Source: Gammaproteobacteria bacterium (GTDB lineage Bacteria > Pseudomonadota > Gammaproteobacteria > Pseudomonadales > Azotimanducaceae). From it: a stretch of 64,000 bases of DNA. The translations under genes and the position numbers were made by a program. The notes under the pieces were generated by a model, which was not told where the DNA came from, did not search any database, and saw only the letters and a program-made list of their open reading frames with translations. The first letter of the stretch is position 1; every line of letters starts with the position of its first letter. The stretch covers positions 1 to 64,000 of the forward strand of contig JABIZD010000153.1 in NCBI GenBank assembly GCA_018666555.1, given 5' to 3'. Below are positions 37,120 through 45,993 of this stretch, piece after piece.

Positions 37120-37745
37120 GGTTAATACCCGAAGGTAAACAGGTCTGGTTCAAGCAAGCGGAACTTTCCGATAGAGGCTCAGTTTTGAACCAGGGTTGGT
37201 ATGCAGCAGCCTTGATTTTATCGATTGAACTAGTAGATATTGCGGTCTGTTAAAGCCACCGATGTGCTGGCGGTTGTTGAGTGCTTTGCTGGTATTATTA
37301 ATCATCCCGTTCGAGGCTTCAGCTTTGATGACCCGAATTAAATTAAAATGGGTTCGAAACCGGGTTGTTGAAGCCCTGCATGGCGTTGTTGTTTAGGCCT
37401 TTAGATGTTCCTGAGGTTAAGGCTAATTGAAGCAAAGTTCGTTTCGGGTGCTTGAGAAAGAAACCGGGGTGAAATTTGTTGCGAAATGGGGAGGAAATCA
37501 GCTTCATGATCTCCAAATAAGTAATTCTTGGCATGACCTGCTAGTTATTGGGGTTTTTGTGAGATATAGTTATCCATACATTGGGGGGATTGTGAATTAA
37601 ACTGTTGGCATAAATTGGTATATTAAGTTGAATTCATGCGTGCTCGTTTTGAAATAATATTAATAATAATGTAATGGTATCTGATTTCGAAGTTTGTGTT
37701 ATGGGATCAAAAATGCTGTCCGATATTAACCAAGGGAGAGAGTCT
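37120..37745. other. Large intergenic region upstream of a receptor gene
   Basis: No gene is supported in this 626-base gap. It begins with a small GGGTTAATACCC palindrome and ends in an AT-rich stretch (37540-37680) that is a good place for the receptor promoter. A minus-strand frame at 37343-37534 has no recognisable product. Confidence 0.5.
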
Positions 37746-40379
37746 GTGAAAATAGATAAAAATGAGAAGTGGCAGGTCGCGTGGAAAGCGCTGGGCTTGT
37801 CGCTAATACCAGCGCTGATGATGTCATCTGGTATGCTGGCGATTTCAGCCAGTGCGGAGGATGTGGTTGAGGAAGTGGTGGTAACGGGGTCTAGAGGTAA
37901 GCCTCGTACAGTTGAAGATAGCCCTTTCGCGGTTGATGTATTCAGCCAGTCTGAAATTGAAGAGGCAGGCTTTACTGACTCTAATGAAGTACTCAAAACG
38001 TTGGTACCTTCATTCTCGATAGCGCGTCAGCCGATCAGTGATGGTGCAACCATGATTCGTCCTGCTTCTATGCGTGATTTGCCATCGGATAAAACCTTAG
38101 TACTGGTAAATTCAAAGCGTCGTCACCGTGCAGCGCTTGTCAGTATTGGTGGATCCGGTCAGCAGGGCCCTGACATGGCGACTATCCCTATGAGTGCTGT
38201 CAAAAGTATTGAAGTACTTCGTGATGGTGCCGGGGCCATCTATGGTACTGATGCCATCGCCGGAACTATTAACTTCATCCTGAAGGATAATAGTGAAGGT
38301 GGTTCAATATCCGTGGACACCGGTGGTTATTCTGAAGGTGATGGCGACAGTGTTACCGTTCGGGGTAATATCGGCATGCCGCTGGGAGATGGTGGTTTCC
38401 TGTCTATTTCAGGGGAAACCTATCAGGCCGACGCGACTTATCGGGGTGAGCAGTATTGCCAGGGCTGGTGGTGTGTTGAAGAAGGCTATGTTGGCAATAA
38501 TCATACCTGGGATGCAGGTAACGGTTATGCTGCCTATCAAGCGGCTAATCCGGGATATGCAACGTCTTGGCAGAATGCTTCCATAGACGGTCCGGTTGTA
38601 CAACCCTGGGGTCGACCCAATGAAGAGCGTTCTGGCATGTTTTATAATGCTGAAATACCGCTAGCTGGGAATGGAACTTTGTATTCCTTTGGTAACTATA
38701 CCGTCAGTGAAGCGGATGGCAGTTTCTTCTATCGATATCCTTATAACTCAGTCCTCAAGGATCTTAGAACTGCTGATGGCAGTATCTGGAATCAGCTGGA
38801 AGAGTACCCTGGTGGTTTTACGCCGCGGTTCTTTGGTGAAGTGACTGATGTTTCAACCGTATTCGGTGTGAAGAACGAGATGAGCAATGGCATCATGTAT
38901 GACCTGAGCGTTCGTTATGGTAATAACGAAATCTCTTATACCCTGAAGAATACCTTCAACCCATCTATGGGTGATACCAGCAGCCAGAAGGATTTCCACC
39001 CTGGAGATTTGAGTAACACCGAGCTTCAGGTACAGGCTGATTTTAATATGGACCTGAGTGATACTGCGGTTCTGGCCTTTGGTCTTTCGTATTTGGATGA
39101 AGAATATGAAATTCACCAGGGCGAGTTGAACTCTTATCAGGTTGGCCCTTACTCTAATCCGGATCCCTATGGATTCTGTGATGCGGGTGTTGCAACTGCC
39201 GCTGGTGCAGCCGTTATTGCCAATGGTTCTACGCTGGATTGTGCCGATAGCAGCGACCCCGTTTTTCGGGCTCTGGCTGTAGGTTCAAATGGATTCCCTG
39301 GTTATTCACCTGCGTTTTCGGGTGTCTATTCTCGTGATTCGTTTGCGCTCTATGCGGAAGTCAATGGCGAAACCTCGGATCAGTTCTCCTACCAGGCAGC
39401 CATTCGATATGAAGACTACTCAGACTTTGATTCCGAAGTCATCGGTAAAGTAGCCGGCATGTATCACGTAACAGACAACGTCAGCCTTAGAGGATCGTTT
39501 GGAACTGGCTTCAGGGCGCCTACTCCGGGTCAGCAGGGTACAACGAACGTGTCAACTCGTCTGCCGAATGGTACGCCAGTTGCTGTTGGTTTGTTCCCAG
39601 CCGGTGGCAATGTCGCAGGAGCGCTGGGTGCGGTTCCGCTCAAGCCTGAAAAGAGTCAGAGCATGACTGTTGGTATGGTTATATCAGGCGAGACAGCGAC
39701 GTTGACAATTGATGCTTACGTGATTGATATTGATGATCGAACCAATTCGGTATCGACTCAGGATGTATCGACTGACCCCGCTTCGGGCTCGGCGTATGAC
39801 AATTACCAAGCCTTGGTGGCGGCTGGTGTAGCCGGTGCCAACTCGATTGGTGGTGTTAACTGGTTTACCAACGCGTTTGACACCCGGTCTTCAGGCGTAG
39901 ATATCGTTGCTACCATGCCGTTTGATTTTGAGAACTCAAGTGGTAAGTTGACAGCGTCTATGAACTTTAATGATGTCTCGTTCGAGTCTGATACTGGTGC
40001 TTATTTTAATGATGAAAATAAGTATGACTTCACCAACTTGACACCTAATACACGTTGGATCCTGACTTATAACCACTATATGGGTGATTGGTCAGTGATG
40101 GCTCGAGCCAGTTATTTTGGTGAGTCCAGTAACTGTCAAGGTGGGGATTGTCCGCCAACTTTGATACAAACCTATAGCGCGATCACATTTCTTGATCTGG
40201 AAGCTTCATACCAGTTCACAGATGAGCTGAGGGTTAGCTTAGGTGGTCGTAATTTGACTGATGAGTATCCTGAAAAGGATAACATCGGCGATTACTGCTG
40301 TGGACGCTTGTACAATTCTAGTACGACAGTGGATTGGCAGGGCGCTTATTACTATGGGCGCTTATCCTACAACTTCTGA
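37746..40379 (+). CDS. TonB-dependent receptor
   Basis: The 877-residue product has an extended signal peptide (cleavage near ASA), the TonB-box region EEVVVTGSRGK just after it, a plug domain with EVLRDGAGAIYGTDAIAGTINF near residue 155 and a barrel that ends GRLSYNF with the terminal Phe needed for outer-membrane insertion. I chose the GTG at 37746 because GGGAGAG precedes it; upstream in-frame ATGs at 37674 and 37701 would lengthen the leader. The extended signal is of the kind seen in marine gammaproteobacterial receptors. The ligand is unknown. Two copies of one terminator follow the gene. Confidence 0.87.
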   Translation: MKIDKNEKWQVAWKALGLSLIPALMMSSGMLAISASAEDVVEEVVVTGSRGKPRTVEDSPFAVDVFSQSEIEEAGFTDSNEVLKTLVPSFSIARQPISDGATMIRPASMRDLPSDKTLVLVNSKRRHRAALVSIGGSGQQGPDMATIPMSAVKSIEVLRDGAGAIYGTDAIAGTINFILKDNSEGGSISVDTGGYSEGDGDSVTVRGNIGMPLGDGGFLSISGETYQADATYRGEQYCQGWWCVEEGYVGNNHTWDAGNGYAAYQAANPGYATSWQNASIDGPVVQPWGRPNEERSGMFYNAEIPLAGNGTLYSFGNYTVSEADGSFFYRYPYNSVLKDLRTADGSIWNQLEEYPGGFTPRFFGEVTDVSTVFGVKNEMSNGIMYDLSVRYGNNEISYTLKNTFNPSMGDTSSQKDFHPGDLSNTELQVQADFNMDLSDTAVLAFGLSYLDEEYEIHQGELNSYQVGPYSNPDPYGFCDAGVATAAGAAVIANGSTLDCADSSDPVFRALAVGSNGFPGYSPAFSGVYSRDSFALYAEVNGETSDQFSYQAAIRYEDYSDFDSEVIGKVAGMYHVTDNVSLRGSFGTGFRAPTPGQQGTTNVSTRLPNGTPVAVGLFPAGGNVAGALGAVPLKPEKSQSMTVGMVISGETATLTIDAYVIDIDDRTNSVSTQDVSTDPASGSAYDNYQALVAAGVAGANSIGGVNWFTNAFDTRSSGVDIVATMPFDFENSSGKLTASMNFNDVSFESDTGAYFNDENKYDFTNLTPNTRWILTYNHYMGDWSVMARASYFGESSNCQGGDCPPTLIQTYSAITFLDLEASYQFTDELRVSLGGRNLTDEYPEKDNIGDYCCGRLYNSSTTVDWQGAYYYGRLSYNF

Positions 40380-40390
40380 TACTAGCTATT

Positions 40391-40422
40391 AAGAAAAAGA
40401 GCGGGCAACCGCTCTTTTTTTT
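40391..40422 (+). terminator. Rho-independent terminator, copy 1
   Basis: The stem AAAAAGAGCGG / CCGCTCTTTTT with a GCAA loop and a T run lies about 11 bases after the receptor stop. An identical stem recurs at 40501. Confidence 0.9.
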
Positions 40423-40484
40423 GCTTTAGAAAAAAGAGCAGTTACTTTTTTTTGCTTTAGAAAAAAGAGCAGTTACTTTTTTTT
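40423..40484. repeat. 31-bp direct repeat, two units, between terminators
   Basis: Two adjacent copies beginning GCTTTAGAAAAAAGAGCAGT and ending in a T run (40423-40453 and 40454-40484). Each resembles a decayed terminator: AAAAAAGAGC followed later by a T run. Confidence 0.92.
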
Positions 40485-40500
40485 GGTTAGGAATTTGCGT

Positions 40501-40530
40501 AAGAAAAAGAGCGGGCAACCGCTCTTTTTC
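40501..40530 (+). terminator. Rho-independent terminator, copy 2
   Basis: The same hairpin sequence as at 40391, again AAGAGCGG / CCGCTCTT with a T-rich end, placed 110 bases further on. It acts on the same transcript if read-through occurs. Confidence 0.88.
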
Positions 40531-40847
40531 TTTATCTGTGTTCGTAATTAATCACCAAGACTATCTGTTCAGAAAGCAAGTATTAGGGGGGCTGATTTGT
40601 AAAAAGTCCTCTGGAGCGAGGATTGCTGATAGGCTCAGGAATGAATCCCTTTAGTGTTGTATCGGATCCTCTCATCACTCAGTTGCCTTTACTTCGAAAA
40701 GGCAGCGGTTTTTCAATAGGCCGCATGTTCTGACCACTAAATATTTTTACCCTGTTCGTTCTAAAATGTACCCTATAGCGTGCAACTCATGCGAAAATGC
40801 CCGCGATTTTTCAGGACTTATCAAAATACGTAACTCAAGGTAAATCT
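40531..40847. other. Intergenic region upstream of the porin gene
   Basis: About 317 bases with no gene. It should contain the porin promoter and leader; nothing else is visible. Confidence 0.5.
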
Positions 40848-42095
40848 ATGAATGTGCTGATCAGATTAATATTGGTTTTTACGTTTTCCACGGTATCAGT
40901 GTTGACTTACGCCAGTGACACAGCCGAACTGGATGCAATAAAGCGCGATCTCGCTGAGCTAGTGATGCGAGTTGCAGCTCTTGAAGCTGAAAATGCAGCC
41001 TTGAAAGCAAGCAATCCATCGCAGCCGGCTCTGGCTCCTGTTCTAACTGGTAGTAATATAGCGGCTGTAAAACCTGAGGTTTGGACAGACCGTATAAAAT
41101 TACAGGGTGATTTTCGTTATCGGTATGAAAGTATCGATATTCAGGGCTCAGATGATCGGGAGCGAAACCGAATGCGCGCTCGAATTGGTATGCAAGCGAA
41201 GATGAGCGATGATCTGGAGGTGACCATCGGCCTGGCTAGTGGTGGCATTGATCCTGTCTCCAGCAACCAGACTCTTAGAGGCGCTGGTTCGACCAAAAAT
41301 TTCGGCTTAGACCTGGCTTACTTGCAGTGGACACTAAATGATCTAGTTACCCTTAGAGCGGGTAAATTTAAGAATATCTGGTTTAAATCCGAAAAGTCAG
41401 AGTTAATCTGGGACAATGATTATAACCCTGAGGGGTTAGCCCTGTCTTACCAGACAGATAAGACATTTTTGCATGGAGCATTAAACTGGCTCGAAAGTGA
41501 CACTAAAAATGACCAGACTTTCTTACTAGGAGTGCAGGGTGGTCTAATCAAACAACTGAGCGATACCAGGCTGACCGCTGGGTTAGGTTACTACCAACTA
41601 GCCATTGCTGGTCGGGAAGCCATCTTTAGAGATGAAGATTACTTTGGTAACAGTTTTGACTGTTCTGATGGAGCAGGTCTCACCGGTTGTCAGTACAGCT
41701 TTGACTATGAGCAACTCCAGGTATTTGTGCAGACAGAATTCAGCTTGTCTGGTTTACCGGTGGTTGCTTTTGCAGAAAGGGTAGAGAATCTTGCTGTAGA
41801 TACAGCTGATATAGGCTGGTCGGCTGGGTTCAGGTTAGGCAAGGCAAAGGTACCTGGATCCTGGCAGTTTGGCTATCAATACCTTCATTTGGAGGCTGAT
41901 GCTGTATTGGGCCTGACGACTGGTTCTGATTTTGCCGGTGGTGGTACTGACGGCGAAGGCCATATCTTAAAAGGAAGCTGGATGCTGACTGAAAACTGGT
42001 CTCTTGCCTTAACCTTGTTTGCTAATGACCAGGACATGACGGCAAGCTCTCGTGAATATCGCCGAGTCCAGGTTGATACTCAGGTCAAATTCTGA
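40848..42095 (+). CDS. Putative outer-membrane porin
   Basis: The 415-residue product has a signal peptide (MNVLIRLILVFTFSTVSVLT, cleavage near YAS), a short coiled coil (residues 23-55, ELDAIKRDLAELVMRVAALE) and a beta-barrel with FRYRYESIDIQG and alternating aromatic strands to the final VDTQVKF. This layout of an N-terminal trimerising coiled coil followed by a barrel fits the putative porin family (Porin_5 type). The ATG at 40848 follows AAGG; an upstream in-frame ATG at 40797 would bury the signal. It probably passes small molecules across the outer membrane. It stands between the receptor and the carboxyltransferase gene. Confidence 0.83.
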   Translation: MNVLIRLILVFTFSTVSVLTYASDTAELDAIKRDLAELVMRVAALEAENAALKASNPSQPALAPVLTGSNIAAVKPEVWTDRIKLQGDFRYRYESIDIQGSDDRERNRMRARIGMQAKMSDDLEVTIGLASGGIDPVSSNQTLRGAGSTKNFGLDLAYLQWTLNDLVTLRAGKFKNIWFKSEKSELIWDNDYNPEGLALSYQTDKTFLHGALNWLESDTKNDQTFLLGVQGGLIKQLSDTRLTAGLGYYQLAIAGREAIFRDEDYFGNSFDCSDGAGLTGCQYSFDYEQLQVFVQTEFSLSGLPVVAFAERVENLAVDTADIGWSAGFRLGKAKVPGSWQFGYQYLHLEADAVLGLTTGSDFAGGGTDGEGHILKGSWMLTENWSLALTLFANDQDMTASSREYRRVQVDTQVKF

Positions 42096-42289
42096 TGCCA
42101 AGGTCATTCTAAGATAATTTAGTAAAGCCTGGAAGTTGGAGTCGTTGTTAATAGTTTAGACTGACTTGGTTAGCAGTTCATTTTAGCCCGCTGGATGACG
42201 TGATATTATTTTTGTGATTTGTTAGCTTAGTAGATATCAGGAAAGGGATAGGCCGTGCCTGGTCTCCCCAAGACCCTGAGGAGGACGCT

Positions 42290-43840
42290 ATGAGTTGGCA
42301 GGACGAGATAAACGAGATTGAGCGCCAGAACAGGATGGCTGAACAGATGGGCGGTGAAGATAGTATCGCCTTCCATCACTCCAGGGGAAAACTCACCGTA
42401 CGAGAAAGACTGGATCTGTTGGGAGATCCGTCCAGTATCGAAGAAATAGGTCCTTTAGCAGGAACGGCTGTCTGGGAAGGCCAGAAATTGAAATCCTTAA
42501 AACCCTCTAATACGATTATTGGAACCTGTAAGGTAAATGGACGCAAGATTACATTTTCAGGTGGTGACTTTACTATTCGCGGTGGTTCTGCTGACGCAAA
42601 TGTAGGTAACAAAGCGCGTTTTATAGAGAATTATGCGCTGAATTCCAGATCCCCTTATGTCAGGTTGTTAGATGCGACTGGTGGTAGTGTTAAAACCTTC
42701 GAACAGATTGGTCGTACTTATCTACCGGAAGGTGCAGGAGCAGACCTTGGAATAAAGTTAATGCAGGAAGTTCCCGTGGTTTCAGCGGTTATGGGCTCAG
42801 TGGCTGGACTTCCGGCTGTGCAGGCTTGTCTTTGCCATTTTAATTTAATGGTCAAAAATACCAGCCAGGTTTTTGTTGCCGGGCCAAAGGTAGTGGAACA
42901 AGCAACTGGGCAGCCCATAACTAAGGAAGACCTGGGTGATGAACGTGTCCAGGTCCGCAACGGCGTGATCATGAACCTGGCGGAAGATGAAAAGGATGCA
43001 ATCGATCAGATTAAGCAGTTTCTTTCTTTCCTGCCAGATAATGTGCACGAAATACCTCCTATTAGTCAATGCGACGATGACCCTGAACGACGAGACCAAA
43101 GTCTGATGAGTATTGTTCCAAAGAATAGACGGCAGATTTATGACCCAAAAAAAATTCTGCAGGCCGTGCTCGACAGAGATAGTTTTTTTGAAATTGGACC
43201 CTATTATGGAAAGGCCAGGGTAACTGGGCTGGCCCGCCTAAATGGGATGCCTTGTGGGGTGATGGCGAACAATCCCAAGTTTAATGGCGGTTCCATGGAT
43301 ATTCCGGCTGGAGAAAAAACAATTCGATTAGTCGAACTATGCGAAACCTTTAATTTGCCAATGGTCTATTTTGCCGATGAGCCAGGGTTTTCGGTAGGGC
43401 CAAAGCAGGAAAATGCTGGCATTGTCAGGGCTGGGGCAAGGGTTCTAACCAAAATCCATAATAGTAGTATGCCTTATGCCTGTATCGTGATCAGGCAGTT
43501 ATATGGAGTTGCTGGCGGGTTGCACCATCGTGAAAAGGGGTTCTATCGTCGCTATGCCTGGCCGTCTACCCATGGAGGTTCCATGCACATAGAAGGCGGT
43601 ACTGCCATTGCGTATAAACGGGAAATTGAATCTGCCGCTGACCCAGAGGCCAAGCGTCAGGAAATTGAAGATAGGCTGCAGGCTATTTCTTCGCCTTTAC
43701 GCAATGCGCATGCATTCGGTATTGAAAATATGATTGATCCCAGGAATACAAGACCGCTACTGATAGAATTCATGGAAGATGCATACCGACTTTTACCTCA
43801 ATCTTTGGGGCAATCAAAAGGATTAAGTTACACACCCTAG
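42290..43840 (+). CDS. Acyl-CoA carboxylase carboxyltransferase (beta) subunit
   Basis: The 516-residue product is a carboxyltransferase of the propionyl/methylcrotonyl-CoA carboxylase type, with the N-terminal RGKLTVRERLDLLGDP near 35 and the two crotonase-like halves. GGSADANVGNKARFIE, RLLDATGGSV and later PGFSVGPKQENAGIVRAGAR are in the expected positions. The ATG has a strong GAGGAGG site. Known enzymes need a biotin-carboxylase/biotin-carrier partner, which is not encoded nearby. It may use a distant partner or act on a different acyl-CoA. A dienelactone hydrolase gene follows after 33 bases and is likely in the same operon. Confidence 0.86.
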   Translation: MSWQDEINEIERQNRMAEQMGGEDSIAFHHSRGKLTVRERLDLLGDPSSIEEIGPLAGTAVWEGQKLKSLKPSNTIIGTCKVNGRKITFSGGDFTIRGGSADANVGNKARFIENYALNSRSPYVRLLDATGGSVKTFEQIGRTYLPEGAGADLGIKLMQEVPVVSAVMGSVAGLPAVQACLCHFNLMVKNTSQVFVAGPKVVEQATGQPITKEDLGDERVQVRNGVIMNLAEDEKDAIDQIKQFLSFLPDNVHEIPPISQCDDDPERRDQSLMSIVPKNRRQIYDPKKILQAVLDRDSFFEIGPYYGKARVTGLARLNGMPCGVMANNPKFNGGSMDIPAGEKTIRLVELCETFNLPMVYFADEPGFSVGPKQENAGIVRAGARVLTKIHNSSMPYACIVIRQLYGVAGGLHHREKGFYRRYAWPSTHGGSMHIEGGTAIAYKREIESAADPEAKRQEIEDRLQAISSPLRNAHAFGIENMIDPRNTRPLLIEFMEDAYRLLPQSLGQSKGLSYTP

Positions 43841-43873
43841 GCCTAAAACTCGATAATATGAGAGGAGAACATA

Positions 43874-44755
43874 ATGTGTGATGAAGATACCGCAGCAGAG
43901 TCTGAGATCTATCTGCAAAACCTGTCCAGGAGGCAATTTAACGGCTTGGCTGCTGGGATCGCTGTTGCTGGGATGACAGGCGCTACTGTTTTGTCAGGTA
44001 CGGCAGCTGCTGAGACTGTTCTGGGAACTGATGTTGAGATAGTCACACCAGACGGAATCGCAGATGCGTATTTCGTTCATCCAAAGCAGGGTAAGCATCC
44101 TGCCGTTCTCATCTGGCCTGACATTATGGGTTTGCGCTCGGCATTTCGTGGAATGGCAACACGCCTTGCAGAAGCCGGCTATGCTGTGCTGGTGGTGAAT
44201 CCGTTTTACCGCAGTGCACGTGCGCCGGTAGCCCCGGAGGGGGCTAGTTTTCAGGATCCAGAAACTCGAGCCATGGTGTTACCGTATGCTAGACGCCTGT
44301 CCGCTAGTACCCACTTCACGGATGCAACTGCGTTCATTGAATTCCTTGATTTACAGGAAGCCGTCGATATCCAGAGAAAGGCGGCTACCATGGGTTATTG
44401 TATGGGCGGACCGATGGTAATGAGAACCGCGGCGACAAAGCCAGACAGAATAGGCGTGGGCGCCTCGTTTCATGGCGGTGGTCTGGTAACCGCTAAGTCA
44501 GATAGTCCTCATCTGTTGATTCCAGACATGAAGGCCGAATTTCTAATTGCGGTGGCAGAAAATGATGATCAGCGTGAACCTGAAACCAAGGACATATTAG
44601 CTCAGGCCTTTACGGCATCGGGTATAAAATCAGAGATTGAAGTCTATGAGGGAGCCATGCATGGTTGGTGTCCGCCCGATTCAAGAGTTTACAATCATCC
44701 CCAGGCAGAGAAAGCCTGGGAACGATTGTTGGCCATGCTTCAACGAGCACTTTAG
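43874..44755 (+). CDS. Dienelactone hydrolase family protein, Tat-type leader
   Basis: The 293-residue alpha/beta-hydrolase carries SRRQFNGLAAG near residues 18-28, a twin-arginine leader that starts unusually far in, with an acidic stretch before it. The catalytic Cys176 is in GYCMGG and His263 in MHGWC; a catalytic Asp is expected in AENDDQ. Known dienelactone hydrolases open lactone rings in chloroaromatic pathways; most relatives have uncertain substrates. The ATG follows GAGGAG. Being 33 bases after the carboxyltransferase gene, it is probably co-transcribed, although export to the periplasm would separate it from a CoA ester enzyme. Confidence 0.84.
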   Translation: MCDEDTAAESEIYLQNLSRRQFNGLAAGIAVAGMTGATVLSGTAAAETVLGTDVEIVTPDGIADAYFVHPKQGKHPAVLIWPDIMGLRSAFRGMATRLAEAGYAVLVVNPFYRSARAPVAPEGASFQDPETRAMVLPYARRLSASTHFTDATAFIEFLDLQEAVDIQRKAATMGYCMGGPMVMRTAATKPDRIGVGASFHGGGLVTAKSDSPHLLIPDMKAEFLIAVAENDDQREPETKDILAQAFTASGIKSEIEVYEGAMHGWCPPDSRVYNHPQAEKAWERLLAMLQRAL

Positions 44756-44851
44756 GGTCGTACTTGATCGTAATAAGTTTGATCGAGTTTAAGCATTGAT
44801 GTCAGTTTCGCAGGCAAGATGCTTTGATAAACTGAGATCATACTTTTTAGA

Positions 44852-45343
44852 CTATCTCGCTGTTATCGCTTCTATTTCAACGAACATGAGAGGACCAACC
44901 AACCCGGCTATCTGAACCGCTGATCTGGCAGGTAGGTTCGGTTGTTCCTTTGTTCCGAAATACTGTACGTAAGCTTCCATAAAACCGGCGAAGTCCATGG
45001 CATTACCCTTGGCGGGGTCACCGACTAGAAATACGGTTAATTTTATGATGTTACCCATGTCCATACCCTGGGATTCCAGGTTCTTTTTAATCCGCTCGAA
45101 TACACTGATGGTCTGAGTCCTGGTATCTCCATAAAAGGCTGGAGTTCCGCGTTCAGCGGTTCTGTCTGCAGCCCCAGGCACGGTACCACTGTGGAAAGTG
45201 ATCGTGGTCCCAGCGGGTACTTCAACTGCGGATGCTATGGGAAAGGTTGAATTATTAGGTAATGGATGTCGAATAACATCGGCCACTGCACTTCCAACTA
45301 GCCATAGACTTAAACTTGCGAGAATCATTAGATGTTTTTTCAT
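44852..45343 (-). CDS. Exported RidA-family deaminase
   Basis: The 163-residue product has a clear signal peptide (MKKHLMILASLSLWLVGSAVA) followed by a full Rid/YjgF domain. The active-site Arg140 (PARSAVQ) and the Glu of the VEIEAI motif (156/158) match RidA. Known RidA proteins hydrolyse reactive enamines and imines released by PLP or amine-oxidising enzymes, usually in the cytoplasm. A secreted copy is uncommon. The ATG follows AGGAAAGAAAA. It is the last gene of a minus-strand operon, 32 bases after the cytochrome gene, with an amine oxidase two genes upstream. I infer that it clears imines formed in the periplasm. Confidence 0.88.
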   Translation of the reverse strand: MKKHLMILASLSLWLVGSAVADVIRHPLPNNSTFPIASAVEVPAGTTITFHSGTVPGAADRTAERGTPAFYGDTRTQTISVFERIKKNLESQGMDMGNIIKLTVFLVGDPAKGNAMDFAGFMEAYVQYFGTKEQPNLPARSAVQIAGLVGPLMFVEIEAITAR

Positions 45344-45375
45344 TTTTCTTTCCTGGTGAGTTAATTTAATTTTCC

Positions 45376-45993
45376 CTAATCGGGTATTGGTAACGACTGA
45401 ATAAAGCTCACTACATCGCGTATGGCGTCATCATCAGGCAGCGTCTTCATCATTGACTGCATCTGTTGTCCGTAGACATCATTAGCATGGGTGCCTCGCC
45501 GGCCCGATTTGAAATTGTCGAGTTGCCTCAGCAAATACCAATCGTTCTGTCCAGCCAGGGCCGGGCTTTTCAGAGCGGCATTACCCTGGCCATTAGTACC
45601 GTGGCAGATGGCGCAGGCTGCGTAAAGGGCTTGTCCGTTTTCGGTATTGCCAGGAACAGTAGTAGGCGTAATATCGGTTGGCCATTTGCCTATCCATTTG
45701 ATCAGTTCTTCGATTTCGTTCTCGGTCAGGAAATCTGCCATGGCTTTCATTTCTCGACCATATCCATCGCTTGCATGAGCACCACGATATTGTTTTTGAA
45801 AGCCGATCAGTTGGTCACGGATATGCCAGTCTTCCATACCTGCTATTTTGGGCGCACCGACCGCCTCGTTGCCGCGACCGTCCACACCGTGGCAGGTAAC
45901 GCAGATACCCAGCTTTTCAGGCGCGCTAAGGGCATCTGAAACTGAAAATAACAGCAGTAACGAAAATAGCGTATTTAATAGAAATCCGTTCAT
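45376..45993 (-). CDS. Di-heme cytochrome c (c4-like), exported
   Basis: The 205-residue product has a signal peptide (cleavage near LSA) and two CxxCH heme sites, CVTCH at residues 31-35 and CAICH at 127-131. Each half has Met candidates for the sixth ligand (GREMKAM and QQMQSMMKT), as in cytochrome c4. It is a periplasmic electron carrier. Its ATG overlaps the stop of the amine oxidase gene by 4 bases (ATGA), which argues for coupled production and for its being the electron acceptor of that flavoenzyme. The RidA gene follows. Confidence 0.92.
   Translation of the reverse strand: MNGFLLNTLFSLLLLFSVSDALSAPEKLGICVTCHGVDGRGNEAVGAPKIAGMEDWHIRDQLIGFQKQYRGAHASDGYGREMKAMADFLTENEIEELIKWIGKWPTDITPTTVPGNTENGQALYAACAICHGTNGQGNAALKSPALAGQNDWYLLRQLDNFKSGRRGTHANDVYGQQMQSMMKTLPDDDAIRDVVSFIQSLPIPD

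Noticed and set aside
37200-37540. Possible transposase relic on the minus strand
   Set aside because: Fragments such as EASNGMINNTSKALNNRQ loosely recall transposase ends, but the frames are broken and there are no terminal repeats, so the resemblance is too weak to claim.
37600-37620. Sigma-54-type -24/-12 promoter before the receptor gene
   Set aside because: TTGGCATAAATTGGTA has a GG pair but lacks the expected GC spacing, so it is not a convincing match.
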